From Laburnicola sp. R22_1 (Eukaryota; Ascomycota; Dothideomycetes; Pleosporales; Didymosphaeriaceae): DNA of 64,000 bases. The notes under the pieces are model-generated. The model ran no database searches, had not been told where the DNA came from, and saw only the letters and a list, made by a program, of their open reading frames with translations. Position numbers and translations under genes: made by a program. Positions within the stretch are counted from its first letter, which is position 1; the number at the start of each line of letters is the position of its first letter. The stretch spans positions 310,001 through 374,000 of the forward strand of contig JACONQ010000017.1 in assembly GCA_014281115.1 (NCBI GenBank). The letters are read 5' to 3'. Shown piece after piece: positions 35,212 to 48,275 of the stretch.

Positions 35212-36272
35212 ATGGCGCTCTTTTCACTCTTTCTGTTCGCCGTTCTAGTAGCGACTGTCAGTGCAGATTGCTACTCCCACGATGGCATCGCCGCGCGGGA
35301 TTCGAAATACTACACGGGTCCAGAACTTGTTTCCTGCGGCAATGGGACGAATAACTGCTGTCCCGAGGGCCACAAATGTGGCACGAATCTCCTCTGTGTT
35401 GACGGCCTAGACCGGGTATCGCGACAATACTGCACCCCCGCGAGCTGGAACCGGTGCTCGGATATATGATCTGGTAGGTTCAAGCGAATTTTTCCGACAA
35501 GAACGGAGCGGGACTGACGGGTGGCTGTGACGCAGACGGGATTAGTGCCGCGGGCGTGAGCTTGCGTGATTGTGGTAATAACGTCTACTGCTGTTGCGGG
35601 GAGAATGAGGAAGCGTGTTGTACGGACGAGCGAGCCTTTTACGTCGACCCGGATAATGGTGCTGTTGCGCAGACGACGAGGGCGGCGAAGATTAAGGCGC
35701 CTAGGTGGTATACGGTGGACACTTGGTCGATTCTCGCTGGCACAACGACTTCCACGCTCACTTCTTCTTCCTCTTCTTCTTCCTCGTCTTCCTCGGTATC
35801 TGCGACATCGACTACAAAATTTTCGTCTGCAAGTTCCTCCCTTGCGGTATCACCGTCTCCGTCCTCTTCGTCATCACCGTCCTCTGCGTCTGCTACCTCA
35901 TCAGCATCCCCTCAGCCTCCAACATCGATGATCTCTGTCGGCGCAGACATAGGCATAGGCATTGGTACTGCCACTGGCGTAGCACTCATTGGTGCACTAG
36001 TCTGGTATCTGAGACGACGAGAGAAACAAAATACTTCCCATGATGCTCTCAGCGACGCGGCTAGATACGCTGGCACCGCGTTCCCGGGCGGGGAGACTGC
36101 CCAGCCTCAAACTTATTCCTATACGCACAATAGTCAACACCACGGGCTGGAAATGGATGGAGCTGAGTCGGAAACCCGGGAGCTAGACAACGGGGTCGAA
36201 CAGAATCCAACAAGACATGAGCTGTATGGAGATACTGGCCTGCCACCCAAGATACCTCCAGGGCTATTCTAA
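35212..36272 (+). pseudogene. Signal-peptide, Cys-rich, Ser-rich single-TM surface protein gene with one in-frame TGA
   Basis: Exons 35212-35473 and 35536-36272, joined over a 62-nt GT-AG intron, form one frame of 333 codons including the stop, broken only by TGA at 35467-35469. The order is signal peptide (ALFSLFLFAVLVATVSA), a Cys-rich ectodomain (SCGNGTNNCCPEGHKCG, then DCGNNVYCCCGENEEACC), a Ser-rich stalk of some 60 residues, one TM helix (GIGIGTATGVALIGALVWYL) followed by RRREK, and a cytoplasmic tail. This matches the fungal wall-sensor-like architecture. The TGA falls at WNRCSDI-stop, where related proteins usually have Cys, so a Cys codon to TGA change is inferred. As written, only an 85-residue secreted cysteine-rich product would be made. 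Confidence 0.72.
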
Positions 36273-36955
36273 CTTGCTGAAGCAACGAGTATGTGGTAGT
36301 CCGAACGAGTAATGTTTAATGTGTGGAGCAGACATTCGATGCTATCAATCGCATGTTCACTCTGAGCTGAGTGACGGAAATGAGACATGAAGTGACGGGA
36401 GATGCAAGCCATAGAGGAGAACGAGACGTCGGCTGAGATGAGTCGAGAACGAGGCTACCGGATTGGCTGTCGACTCGCATGATACCACATTACAACAACG
36501 ATTGTTCGCTTCAAACTGAATGTCGAACAGACTACTTGAGCGCATGCCTGAACTGTATACAACCGAAGTCATTTTCACAAGATTGAAAAGACAACTTTGA
36601 TGATATAATGTTTGACTTTTGAATTACTGTTCATACCGAGGATATGGGTATAAATTAACCCATCATGTCTGCTCCTGCAACGTTCAGCCAATGGACTATG
36701 CCATGTTCTCTCGAGCGCCCAGAACCTGTTCCCCAAACCATCTAAATGACCCAGCCCAACCGTAAGCTTTTTGATCGTTCCAATATAAAGTTGAGAGAAG
36801 AGAAACTCCGTAAAAACTCCTCACATCTACACAGAAGCGTCTAAGATGATGCCGAGGCCAATGCAAGGTATACAAAAGTGCAAGAGAATTAAAAGGTGTA
36901 GAGCGGGCATTCCTCCGCCGCAGCGACGTGGGACTGGAGGGTCGAAAGACGATGA
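36273..36955. other. Convergent intergenic spacer
   Basis: About 680 bp between two stop codons. No gene, repeat or RNA seen. Confidence 0.4.
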
Positions 36956-38249
36956 TTACATGATAATCGAAGGCGCTGTGAAGGTTAGCAATCGTGCTTA
37001 TAAAGTGGTGTAGTGAGCTTACAGTCCACGTTCGCCTTGATAGACTTGTGGGGCAGGACAGAGCCGCCATTGACGTATATCTCATCGCCAATGGAGACGT
37101 CGTCTCCGAGAACAGTCACGTTCTCCAAGCGAGCCCATTTGCCGACGCTGCTGTTCCAACCGACAATCGTCGACTTGATCCAGGCGTGGTCCTTGATGCG
37201 GCTGTTCTTCAAGATCACACATCGTTGTAGTCGGACACCGTCGCCGACAACGACGTTCGGGCCGATGGTGACGTTGGGTCCGATACGGCAGTTCTTACCA
37301 ATCTTGGCTGAGGGGTCGATCAGGACGTTACCGCCGTGAACGTAGGATTCGGTAGCCGGGGTGAGCAATTTCGAGTTTTGGCGGGACAACGAGGAGAGGT
37401 AGAGGCAGGTGCCCGACAGGAAGTCCTTCGGCTGACCGACATCCATCCAGAAGCCCTCCAAGTCGAACGAGTGCAATTGACCATCCTTTACGAGGGCAGG
37501 GAAGGTCTCCTGCTCGATCGAGGTGGGTCGCAGCTCAATGCGTTGGAGCACGCTCGGGTTGAGAATGTAGATGCCGGCGTTGATGCGGTTTCCAACGAAC
37601 TCTACGGGCTTCTCGACGAAGCGGTCTATCCTGGAGGGGTGGTTGGGCTTGTGCACAACAACACCGTACTTTGACGGCTCCTCCACCTTGGTCACCACAA
37701 TGGTGCCCTCCTCGCCGTGCTGCTTGTGGAACTCGGCGAGCTGCTTGAAGGGGTATTCGCACGTCACGTCGGCGTTGAGCACGAAGAACGGGGCGTCGTC
37801 CTTGCCGAGGATGCGCTCGGCGAGCTTGAGCGGGCCGGCGGTGCCTAGGGGCTCTGTCTCGATGGAGAACTCGATCTTGACATTGTACTGCTTCTCGTAC
37901 TGCCACGCCGTTAGCTGTGCGGTTGCATGTGCAACTGAGGGGTGCACGAACGGTCTTCAGGGCCTCGGCCATGATCTCGGGCCTGTAGTTAACGGCCAGC
38001 ACAATGTCTGTGACGCCGGCGTCGGCCAATGCCTCAATCTGGTGCTGGATCATGGGCTTGTTCGCAAACTCGACGAGGGGCTTGGGGTAGGTGAGGGTCT
38101 ACGTTGTTAGGCCACATGCAGCGAGGGCGGTGAGCGGGGCAGGCATACGAGAGGCCTCAGACGGGTTCCAAACCCTCCGACGAGAATGATGGCTGCCTGG
38201 CTGTCAGTGCCAGGTGGCGTGGTAGCAATTGGGCGTGCGGACCTTTCAT
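36956..38249 (-). CDS. mpg1: Mannose-1-phosphate guanylyltransferase (GDP-mannose pyrophosphorylase)
   Basis: Makes GDP-mannose from mannose-1-phosphate and GTP in the cytosol, feeding N- and O-glycosylation, GPI anchors and cell-wall mannan. Exons 38249-38243, 38192-38149, 38098-37952, 37899-37023 and 36975-36956 join in phase to 364 residues, the usual fungal length. The seven-base first exon gives MK and part of the Ala codon of [17 protein letters not shown], the nucleotidyltransferase signature; [12 protein letters not shown] follows. FVEKP and the hexapeptide-rich left-handed beta-helix domain ([16 protein letters not shown]) are clear, and the last exon ends in SIIM. Four introns of 47-52 nt have good GT-AG ends. 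Confidence 0.96.
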
Positions 38250-39893
38250 GGCTGTGGTGGTGTTGTTGTTGTTGTTGTGTGAATTGGGGTGGGGGAGAAA
38301 TTTGTGTGCAGACCAGCGAATGAGTCTGCAGCAGCTGCAAGCGAGCGGAGGCGGGCAAGGGTGGCCTCACGAAGTGGCACAGAGGTATAATAAGTAGGTG
38401 AAGATGTTGGAGGAGAGTCAACGAGCTCGGCGGGGAGGACAGGTGGATTTAAGGGTTCGGTGCCGTGGTGGTGCTCCCGTTCGGAGCTCCCTTGGGAGCC
38501 CAGGCCAAGCCAATTACTCCCTTTTCCCTTTTCCTCCACGGCGGCACGGCCACACCTCGCCAAGTCCAGTCATGCCATCCCGTCGCCCGCACCCTAGCGA
38601 CCACCCCTTGCAACTGTACAGAATCTGATAGTCATCGTCGCTGGCACCGCGAGCCTGTTCTTCTGATTTGGGGCGTCTCGCCACGGGTTGGGGTGGCATG
38701 GTCGTTCTATGCCTGCGGGTTGCCTCTGTTCGTTCTGCTGTCCTCACCGTGTTTCGCGCAGCTGGCCGTGATTCCGTAGGTACATGCGGATACTAGAGCG
38801 CCTGTATCTTCCAGCCGGCCTACGATGCACCTTCACCGCCTTACGAGGTCTCGCCCGCGTGGGATTCTCCAAATTGGCCGGCGTCCAGAACAAACTTTGC
38901 CAGTCACGCCTGTCGCAGTGCGGAAAGGGGTAACCGTCACTTGACAGAAACATGCCCGCTATGGCTGTCTACGCGAGCTCCCCGACCACTACCATGGCCA
39001 GACCCCGCAAAAGCCCGCCTTCTCAATTTGCTTCTCCCATCAGCCTGGCACACATGATCTCTTTTGTGGGGAGACGCAACGCGTCCCAGCGTTTCAGGGC
39101 GTTATTTCAACTTATGCCGCCTCCCGAGCAACACCTCGCTGATGCGAAGATCACGCAAGTGCACCGAGAGCCGGGTCGGACCTGCGTCGCACTCACGCAA
39201 CGAGCATTTGTTCACACTTCACAGTGCCCTTGCATAGCCCTACCTACAGGCTGAATGAACCTCGAGCAAAATCCCTTGTGCTTCCACGAGCGGCTCTGGA
39301 TTCCATCGACGACTGCTTGGACTGTCTTCACCATGTGCCCAATCTCCGAGGTAGCTCCCTTCTAGATTTCAACGTCTGCAACCCAAGCTTCCGCATCTCA
39401 CTGTATCAAGTCTTCATTTTGTCCCACGGCATCACAGAAAACACTACCGTGTACGAAGAACCGCGGTACAATTTGTCGGATCTAGTCAATAAGTCTGTCT
39501 GTGCTTCTCTGCGAAACATCTTGCTCTGTATTGCATTACCTATATCGGAAAGGACTGCCGCCATGGAATACAGGACGCTAACGCCTTCCGCATGGCTACA
39601 CTATCGAGTAGCATTTATTAGGGTCTCACTCAGCTGCATACTATTGAGTGGCGGACCCCTACTATTTATAGGCCAAGGCACAGACTCCACCGCAGAGCTG
39701 CTGTGGTAGTGGGTACTTCGAGATACAAGATACCAGGCCGACGTTACTACCACGGTGCCCAGGTGCGATTGATGGCGATACTAATCCGAGTTCTATCTAC
39801 TAGTATCCACGCGATATCAATCGCGGATGCTATTCTTTGTATTCGGTATATTGGACATGATGCAATCTCGCGATTGAGAGCCACCTCCGCATA
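38250..39893. other. Upstream region of mpg1 and spacer
   Basis: The first few hundred bases should hold the mpg1 promoter. A (GTT)n-like run lies at about 38259-38277. Open frames between 38900 and 39700 have no recognisable protein character. Confidence 0.4.
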
Positions 39894-40730
39894 CTACCGC
39901 TCGATTTCCCGACTCGAGCTCTTCTTCGCCAGCGTAACCGTCTTCCATATATCAGCCATCCGAGTGCCAGCTTTCTTGAGCGCCTCAGGACTCCTCGGTT
40001 CCTTCCCCATCGACTTCGACGCCTGTTCGAAGTAGCCCTCTTTAACTCCCGCCGCACCACTGTTCACAATCGGCTTCCCAGTGCCGTGAAACTCATACTG
40101 TCTAACATGCTCCCAACCCCCAGCATCGTACTTCCAAAGCTCGAACCCAATCGCTTTCCCACGGTACACTTCTTCAAAAAGGATCCTCCGTATAGTGTTA
40201 AATGCCGACTCTAGTTTCTTCTCTTCCTCCACCTTATTCATAACCGTCCAGTGCGCATGCCATCCCCCGCTAGCTCTATCCTGTTGATTCAACCACTTCA
40301 TCCACCGTTCGCGGAGCTCCTCCCGTAGACGCTGCGACTCTTCGCCCCCCGCATCAAGCAGGACCGCGACTCCCTGCCGCAAGCGAAACGGCTTCCCCGT
40401 CGAAATCTGGTACGCTTTCGTACGCGCCGCCATGTTCTTCAGATCTGCGTCCATGGCGCCGATTTGCGAGTGGGGCAGCGCGTGGAAGAGCGTTATATGC
40501 GCCGGTGTCCGGTTCAGATGTTTTGGGAAGTACTCTTGCCGCAATTGGTCGAGGGGCGCGGATATCGACGGCGTGAGGCTCAGCGTGAGCACGTAGACTT
40601 GTTGTTCGTCTCTGCCGGTGTTGGGCATGTGCGAGCGATGGGGAGAGGTCCGGCGCGACGAGGGGACGCTGTCGGGAGTGTTGCTGGCGATGTCTTGGGT
40701 CGCGGGATCGTGTCTCTCTTGCGGCCACAT
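39894..40730 (-). CDS. 2H phosphoesterase (2'-5' RNA ligase / cyclic phosphodiesterase-like)
   Basis: Single-exon protein of 278 residues, or 244 if translation begins at the internal MPNTGRDEQQ at 40628. The two H-x-T motifs that define the 2H superfamily are visible: AHITLF in the N-terminal lobe and HAHWTVMN in the C-terminal lobe, about 85 residues apart. The alternation of strands and helices around them fits. Members hydrolyse or ligate 2',3'-cyclic or 2'-5' phosphodiester bonds in RNA or nucleotides; the exact substrate cannot be read from sequence. The N-terminal 35 residues are Ser/Pro/Arg rich and not part of the fold, so the second Met may be the real start. Confidence 0.82.
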   Translation of the reverse strand: MWPQERHDPATQDIASNTPDSVPSSRRTSPHRSHMPNTGRDEQQVYVLTLSLTPSISAPLDQLRQEYFPKHLNRTPAHITLFHALPHSQIGAMDADLKNMAARTKAYQISTGKPFRLRQGVAVLLDAGGEESQRLREELRERWMKWLNQQDRASGGWHAHWTVMNKVEEEKKLESAFNTIRRILFEEVYRGKAIGFELWKYDAGGWEHVRQYEFHGTGKPIVNSGAAGVKEGYFEQASKSMGKEPRSPEALKKAGTRMADIWKTVTLAKKSSSREIER

Positions 40731-41626
40731 GCTTGCTCTTTCGCGGATGGTGCGTGTATTTGATGCGAGTTTCGATTGGGAGAGATGACTGCGCTTTCGT
40801 GGGCTTGGTAGAATAGCTGTCCTGCAAGACGGGAAGGGCTGGTGAACTGCGACAAAACGTCCGCTTTCTGAAAAGCCGACATATATGCGTGGGGGTAAAA
40901 GGGATCGTCCCAGCCGCTGATGTTATCATGCGCGACATGCAAACCTTAGATTTCCCAACGGTGCACAGGGTCCATGCGGTTTCGACTACGTCACAAAAGC
41001 CATTTTTAGCGCCCGGCGGGGGGAACTCAATATGCAAAGTCTAGATGTCAGCTACTTAGTACCGCTTGTGAGATTTGGTGGAGTGTTCTTGGCGAGGAAG
41101 AGGATGCTTCTTGGTTCATGGGTGACGTTGCGGCGGGGATTCTCCATGAGAGTTGCGGGTGCGTGTGGTTCAACATTGGCGCCCATTCCATGTTTGCTGC
41201 CTCGCGCCTTTCGACATGGGCACGAGATGGCATTTCTATCAAGTGTGTGCGGCTGGGCGCACCTCTGGATCCCTAAAGTAACCATTCAATAATGCTAAGG
41301 CAGAAGACGCAGAATGTCTTAGTATTACAAAAGGCTGGTTAGTCAACCCTTTCGTGTGAAAACCAGTATGAGCAGACGAATTGGTAGTAAGACACTAGAA
41401 CGGAGCACATAAGTCGCAGTCCAATTTGTCCGCCACCTTGGCATAAGGAATCGTTTCCATTCTTGTCTTCCCGAAACTCCTGGCTGACCTCTGTCCCCAC
41501 GTATGCGGGTTCGAGCGCGGGTATTTGCGTACGCCTTATCAAAGTCCTTTCCATGGCCTCCATTTCCAAGTGTTCCGTGGGCATATCCTTTTATAACGCC
41601 ATGTCCAAGTTCCCTAGCAGCAGCTC
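40731..41626. other. Intergenic, no gene seen
   Basis: Contains the probable 2H phosphoesterase promoter at its left end. Open frames here lack domain-like sequence. Confidence 0.4.
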
Positions 41627-42013
41627 CTAGATGAGCGTCTGCTGGTGGCTCGCCATCTTCCACTGTTCGCCCTCGAGCACCCACGCGCTAGAGCAGATGG
41701 CCCGGAAAGGCGCATCCTCCTCCCTTATAGCCTCGACGCGATAGTACACCAATGCACTGCTATCGCCTAGTGGGATAACCTCGTCGTGGCTCAGCGTGTA
41801 GTTCTTCCATGGTATGAAGCTCGTGTCCTGCAAAACGTCGTGAACTGCAGGCGACGAGGTGGCGGTGAGGATGCGGTCTCCGGGGAAGATGAGGACGGGG
41901 TTGGACGAGAGGAGAGGGAGCAGCGCGGAGCCGGATTCGCAGAGCGCTGCCCAGGCGCGGTGTTCGAGAGTGCAGATGGTAGCGGTAAGGCTGGGCGATG
42001 TGAGGTTCGGCAT
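41627..42013 (-). CDS. NTF2-like / DUF4440-type small protein
   Basis: Small protein of 128 residues starting at MPNLTSPSL; an upstream in-frame Met at 42070 would add 19 basic residues. The order of features fits the NTF2-like alpha+beta barrel of the SnoaL/DUF4440 group: an N-terminal helix (EHRAWAALCESGSALLPLL), a strand with FPGDRILT, DTSFIPWKNYTLSHDEV, the strand ALVYYRVEAIR, and the closing SSAWVLEGEQWKMASHQQTLI (W-x-L-x4-W-K-M-x2-H-Q-Q/T is typical). These proteins can be enzymes or ligand-binding domains; no role can be assigned here. Confidence 0.75.
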   Translation of the reverse strand: MPNLTSPSLTATICTLEHRAWAALCESGSALLPLLSSNPVLIFPGDRILTATSSPAVHDVLQDTSFIPWKNYTLSHDEVIPLGDSSALVYYRVEAIREEDAPFRAICSSAWVLEGEQWKMASHQQTLI

Positions 42014-43769
<1,756 letters not shown>

Positions 43770-44490
43770 TGGGTTGATCATCTTGTGCGAATCTCATGGG
43801 ACGGCGTTCATGGCATAACACGGCACCAGGATAGGGCCAGCGCGGTCTGATATTTCTATAGTTCATGGTCAATATCAAGGCCTTCAATGGAATGAGCATG
43901 CCTACGGGCTGAGATTACTATATCGAACAATGTGTTCCCAGTGACTTGCAATCACAACGTCAAATTCTAACGTGTAAATATACTAACTTACCAAGTACGT
44001 AGTCAATATGAGCATTGGATTGCGATGCACTACCCCAGGACAAAGAACCAAGTACACGCGGCCTTCATCTTCCTATACTTAGTTGCACAAAGGTAAGTGT
44101 GAGTGTGCGTCAGTACTTTCAACACCAATAATGTATCTAACGTTACCCCGCTTGTTAATGCAACGCGGATAATCGGATTTAAGTCTATCCCCGCCGTACT
44201 ATTACTACAAAAACAAGACGATATGAGGTCACTGTAGTGCGATAGAGCCCCGCAGTAGCTTTAGAAGACTATAGCTACCTCTACCTAGGTACTTAAACAG
44301 TAACACGTACTTGCGCGTAAGAAGGGGTTAAAACGTATTTACGTCTAAGAGGGGGTTAACACGTATTTACGTATAAGAGGGCACTAAGAGGCATTTCCAT
44401 ATACGAGGATACTAACAGGCACTTACGTATAAGAGGGTGTTGCAAACTCAAGCTTCTATTTGCAAAAAACATCGAGCAAACATTGTCAAC
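43770..44490. promoter_or_regulatory. Region upstream of the aldo-keto reductase
   Basis: 720 bp between polyubiquitin and the aldo-keto reductase, holding the five-copy 28-bp array near its right end. No gene seen. Confidence 0.5.
44303..44442. repeat. 28-bp x 5 tandem repeat in the aldo-keto reductase promoter
   Basis: Five contiguous 28-bp units start at 44303, 44331, 44359, 44387 and 44415. The core of most units is TTACGTATAAGAGGG or a one- or two-base variant, containing the palindrome TACGTA. The array ends 48 bp before the ATG at 44491. Confidence 0.9.
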
Positions 44491-45779
44491 ATGTCAGAGA
44501 AAAAGATGGAATATGTCAAGTAGGTCAATCTCGCTCCATGGCAGAAAGCCATGAGACCGCGTGGAAGGTATGGGATTGCGCTGATCGTACTGAAGCTTGG
44601 GCAACTCCGGCCTCAAGGTGTCAAAGGTGATTCTTGGAGCGATGAGCTATGGAGATCCAAAGTGGCAAGAGTGGGTTCTGAACGAGGAGGACAGTCTGCC
44701 GCTTCTCGAGCATGCATACAAGGTCGGCATCAACACCTGGGACACGGTACGGCACTCCGTCAACTAAGTCGCGATTCCCCATGATAGCTAACGCCGCTGG
44801 TGCGCAGGCCGACATGTACTCGCACGGCGCGTCGGAGCGCATCATCGGCGCGGCGCTCAAAAAATACAGCATCCCTCGCCAGAAAGTCGTCATCCTCTCC
44901 AAATGCTACTTCGGCGTCAAGGAGGAAGACCCGACGGTCAGCTTCGCGGATGTGCGCGCCAACAAGGGCGCGTGGATCAACGAGGTCGGCTTGTCGCGGA
45001 AACATATCTTTGATGCGGTGGAGAAGAGTGTGGAGAGGTTGGGCACGTATATCGATGTGCTGCAGATCCATAGGTTGGATAGGGAAGTTCCGAGAGAGGA
45101 GATCATGAAGGCGTTGAATGACGTCGTGGAGAAGGGGTGGGTGAGGTATATTGGGGCGAGTTCGGTAAGTGGAGTGTCGGAGCAGATATATGGAGAGGAG
45201 AGCATCTTGAGACTGACGATATGCAGATGGCGGCATGGGAGTTCCAGACTCTGCAGAACATTGCGGATAGGAAAGGCTGGCACAAGTTCATCTCCATGCA
45301 GAACTACTACAATCTCATCTACCGCGAGGAGGAGCGCGAGATGGTACGCACCCTTCCCCTTCCATCCACTCCTTCTTGAGCATATCTGATATTAGCCCCA
45401 GATTCCTTATTGCAAAGACACCGGTGTCGGTCTGATCCCTTGGTCGCCCGTTGCGCGTGGTGCTCTCACACGTCCATGGACAGACCGTTCGACCAAGCGC
45501 GCCAATACAGACACGATCCTCGACTACCTCGTCAACCGCGAAAACAAGATCGACAAGGAGATCATTGGACGCGTGGAAGAGGTCGCCAAAAAGCACAATG
45601 TGTCCATGGCTTGTATCGCCACGGCTTGGACCATCAAGAAGGGTGTACAGCCCATCATCGGGCTCAACAGTAAGGCGCGCATCGACGAGGCGGTGCAGAA
45701 TATCCGTTTCCAGTTGAGTGACGAAGATGCAAAGTATCTAGAGGAAGCGTATGTGCCGAAGGAGAGGGTGGGATATTAG
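44491..45779 (+). CDS. Aldo-keto reductase
   Basis: NADPH-dependent carbonyl reductase of the AKR superfamily, 343 residues in five exons: 44491-44519, 44596-44746, 44808-45164, 45227-45343 and 45402-45779. The TIM-barrel order is clear: LGNSGLKVSKVILGAMSYG at the start, the catalytic Asp and Tyr in WDTADMYSHGASE, the catalytic Lys in VILSKCYFG, the catalytic His in LQIHRLD, GWVRYIGASSM, QNYYNLIYRE, IPWSPVARGALTRPW, and the NADPH-binding PIIGLNSKARIDEAV. All introns are 58-76 nt with GT-AG ends. The short first exon (MSEKKMEYV) sets the start. The closest relatives by pattern are fungal plant-type potassium-channel-beta/YakC-like AKRs; the substrate is unknown. Confidence 0.93.
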
Positions 45780-48275
45780 ATCAAGCGAGATGCGGAGGCC
45801 CTCTTGCGGAGTCGAGTACAGGCCTGTAGAATGAGGGCCTTTCCATTGAATAGACGATACATGCATCAACAAATTGTCCGTGTCAAAGCTCGTCTCACCA
45901 ACTTTGCCATGACAGTGTAGCCTATCCAACCCAGCGCAGGATCAAATTTTTCTCCCAGTTCCCCACACATACGGAGCCTGTTGCACTTTTATACCTAAAG
46001 TAGGCTCAATCCCTTATAACGCTCCATATAACAAGCACCGTCTTATTCTCACTTCTCACTCAGCACTTGCCACACCGCACAGACGCCATTGTACCACCTA
46101 CCTTAGGTACATAACCACACATCTCACGCGCGCCACTGAAAATTTTCACCTCGCGCAAACAGCTAAACGTCCATTCCTGTTTCCTGTCACGAAGACACGC
46201 AATGCATGCACCTGTTGTCCAGTGTCCTAAATATAGATACCTGGGAGGGTTTCTCTCACCCACCTCACATGACAGTGCTTTCGTCTCCCCACGTCTCGCG
46301 CATACTGTTAGAAAATATCCTAACTTGCCAATAAGTCCCCGTTTTGTCTCCTCTCACAACACAAAACACGAGTTACAACCAATCGTCTACCGCGCCTATC
46401 ACATCAAATTCCCCATCTCCACAACTCCGCAACAGACACGGACAACCCACCACCGCCCCTCTAAATACACATGCCGCAGACCGACCGCCCCTCGCTAGCT
46501 CCCATTCGGTCTCCGCATCGTCTCGTCTCGTCTCATGTCGCGTTGCGTTGCGTTCCGCTGCGTTTGCGTCGGGCTATCCTCGGGTATCAGCGTCGGCACA
46601 TGGCATAGATCCATCTGCATCTCGAACCGAACAAGCGGTGAGCCAGTGCCAGCCAACGACGCAACACTACGCACCGCAACGCACTGCAACGCACTGCAAC
46701 GCAACGCAACGGAAACTTGTCTTGTTAAGCTATGTAGGTACATGACCACATATAGGTAGGTAGCAGCTACACTCTCCTTGGCAGACTGCACCGCACCGCA
46801 CCGCACCGCACCACAACATAATAATATATATAGCGCCGCTGGACTATACTACCTAGCACATAGTGAGGAAGGTACCTAGGTGACCTTCGTGACGAGTTTC
46901 TTGTCCATGTAGGTGCACAGTAACAATCAACAACAAGTTACAACACACATGTACCTACCTACCCATACACGCATTAGCTATACCAAACACACACCCTGAC
47001 ATTAACAAGTCTCTCCCCAAGGTTCATGCCTGCAAGCGTGTAAGCGTACACTGCACTATACCATACTCAGTGCACTATATATAGATCCTATATTATATAT
47101 GTACGTATCTATGATATTATTAGCTATGTACAACAGAGTTCCAAGACATCACCGCTCGGCAAATAGTAGAGTAAAACAGTGGGTTAAGATAGTGTACAGC
47201 GAAGTAATCTAATGTATCAAGTTTTGCTGCGGTGCGTGTAGATGAACCAGCCAGCCAGCCAGCCCGTCTGACCATTTCCGAGTTTACCGCGAGCCAGCGA
47301 GCATGCTTGCAGGCCCAGCAAGCAAAGTGAGGCTGACTGACCGACCACCGCACCCCTACCACCAATGATAGAGAAAAAGAACACCATCGACGAAGATGGA
47401 AATGAAGTCCATTATATTCCCGCATCCATCTCACATATGCCTGATAGATACAAAAATCTCTCTTTCGAATCTAAAAAAGGTAAAAACACATCAGCCACAT
47501 ATCCAAGCTCCCATCCATGCAATCCCAAATCATTAACCGCAGACACGGGTGCCTCCGTCCAAGAATGATGAAGAATGCCACCAGAAAGATGCAGTGGGCC
47601 GACAGAGACGGTTACATCTCAAACCAAATAAAACATGTGGTGAAAAAGCAGTTGCTCGCTATGCCAGTAAAACACAATCGTGAGGAAAGTTGAACAGGAG
47701 AGGAAAACGGTACAACAGAGGTCGGAAGCGTCGCTCACCACAACAGTGGGATAGGTGATGCGACGGCCGTCTACGAACCCCTACAAGAGTGCTTTTGGGA
47801 GTGACTGCCTCCGAAAAGCTAAGAGAAAGAAAGAATATCAAATCATGTCGTGGCCACTTCAAGTCATGTAGACCATCGTCATTCCGTATCAATAGCACGC
47901 TTGCATATCCGTTCTGTCGTAAGGAAACATCTGGTACCGCCGAAAAGAGTGTGAGCAGTTGGAGTAATGGGGACCGGACAGAGGTCGTGAACATGGCATC
48001 CAGGACACCGGGGAATCAAAGCAACAGGTAGTAAGCATCGAACAAAACAAATCGTCATCATGCTTTTGGGAGGTCGTCAGCCGTTAAGAGCGATCGTAGT
48101 CTGCTAGCGCAGACTTCAGACACGTAATCGGTGGTATCGTGAGTCCGTGAATAGATAGGCTGGGTGGTGTCGGCGGCAGGTGATAAGTTTAGTGTAAAAT
48201 AGTGGCGAGGTAATGATGAGCAGCCTGGATAATCGAAGGGTGGTAGAGATGAAGGGCCGTCAGTTGGAGGATCCT
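45780..48275. other. 2.5-kb gene-poor region rich in short repeats
   Basis: No gene supported. It contains G/C-rich pentamer repeats (46539-46812), a TATATA-rich patch near 46820 and 47080-47110, and the 3' flank of the Zn2Cys6 gene at the right. Open frames are short and lack protein character. Confidence 0.45.
46539..46812. repeat. Pentanucleotide repeats, partly in inverted orientation
   Basis: GCGTT units near 46542-46560, complementary CAACG units (with CACTG variants) at about 46665-46712, and CACCG units at about 46788-46812. The first two blocks could pair as a long imperfect hairpin. Confidence 0.75.

Noticed and set aside
35467..35469. Selenocysteine reading of the TGA codon
   Set aside because: Filamentous ascomycetes are not known to make selenoproteins, and no SECIS-like element was noted; a mutation or sequence error is simpler.
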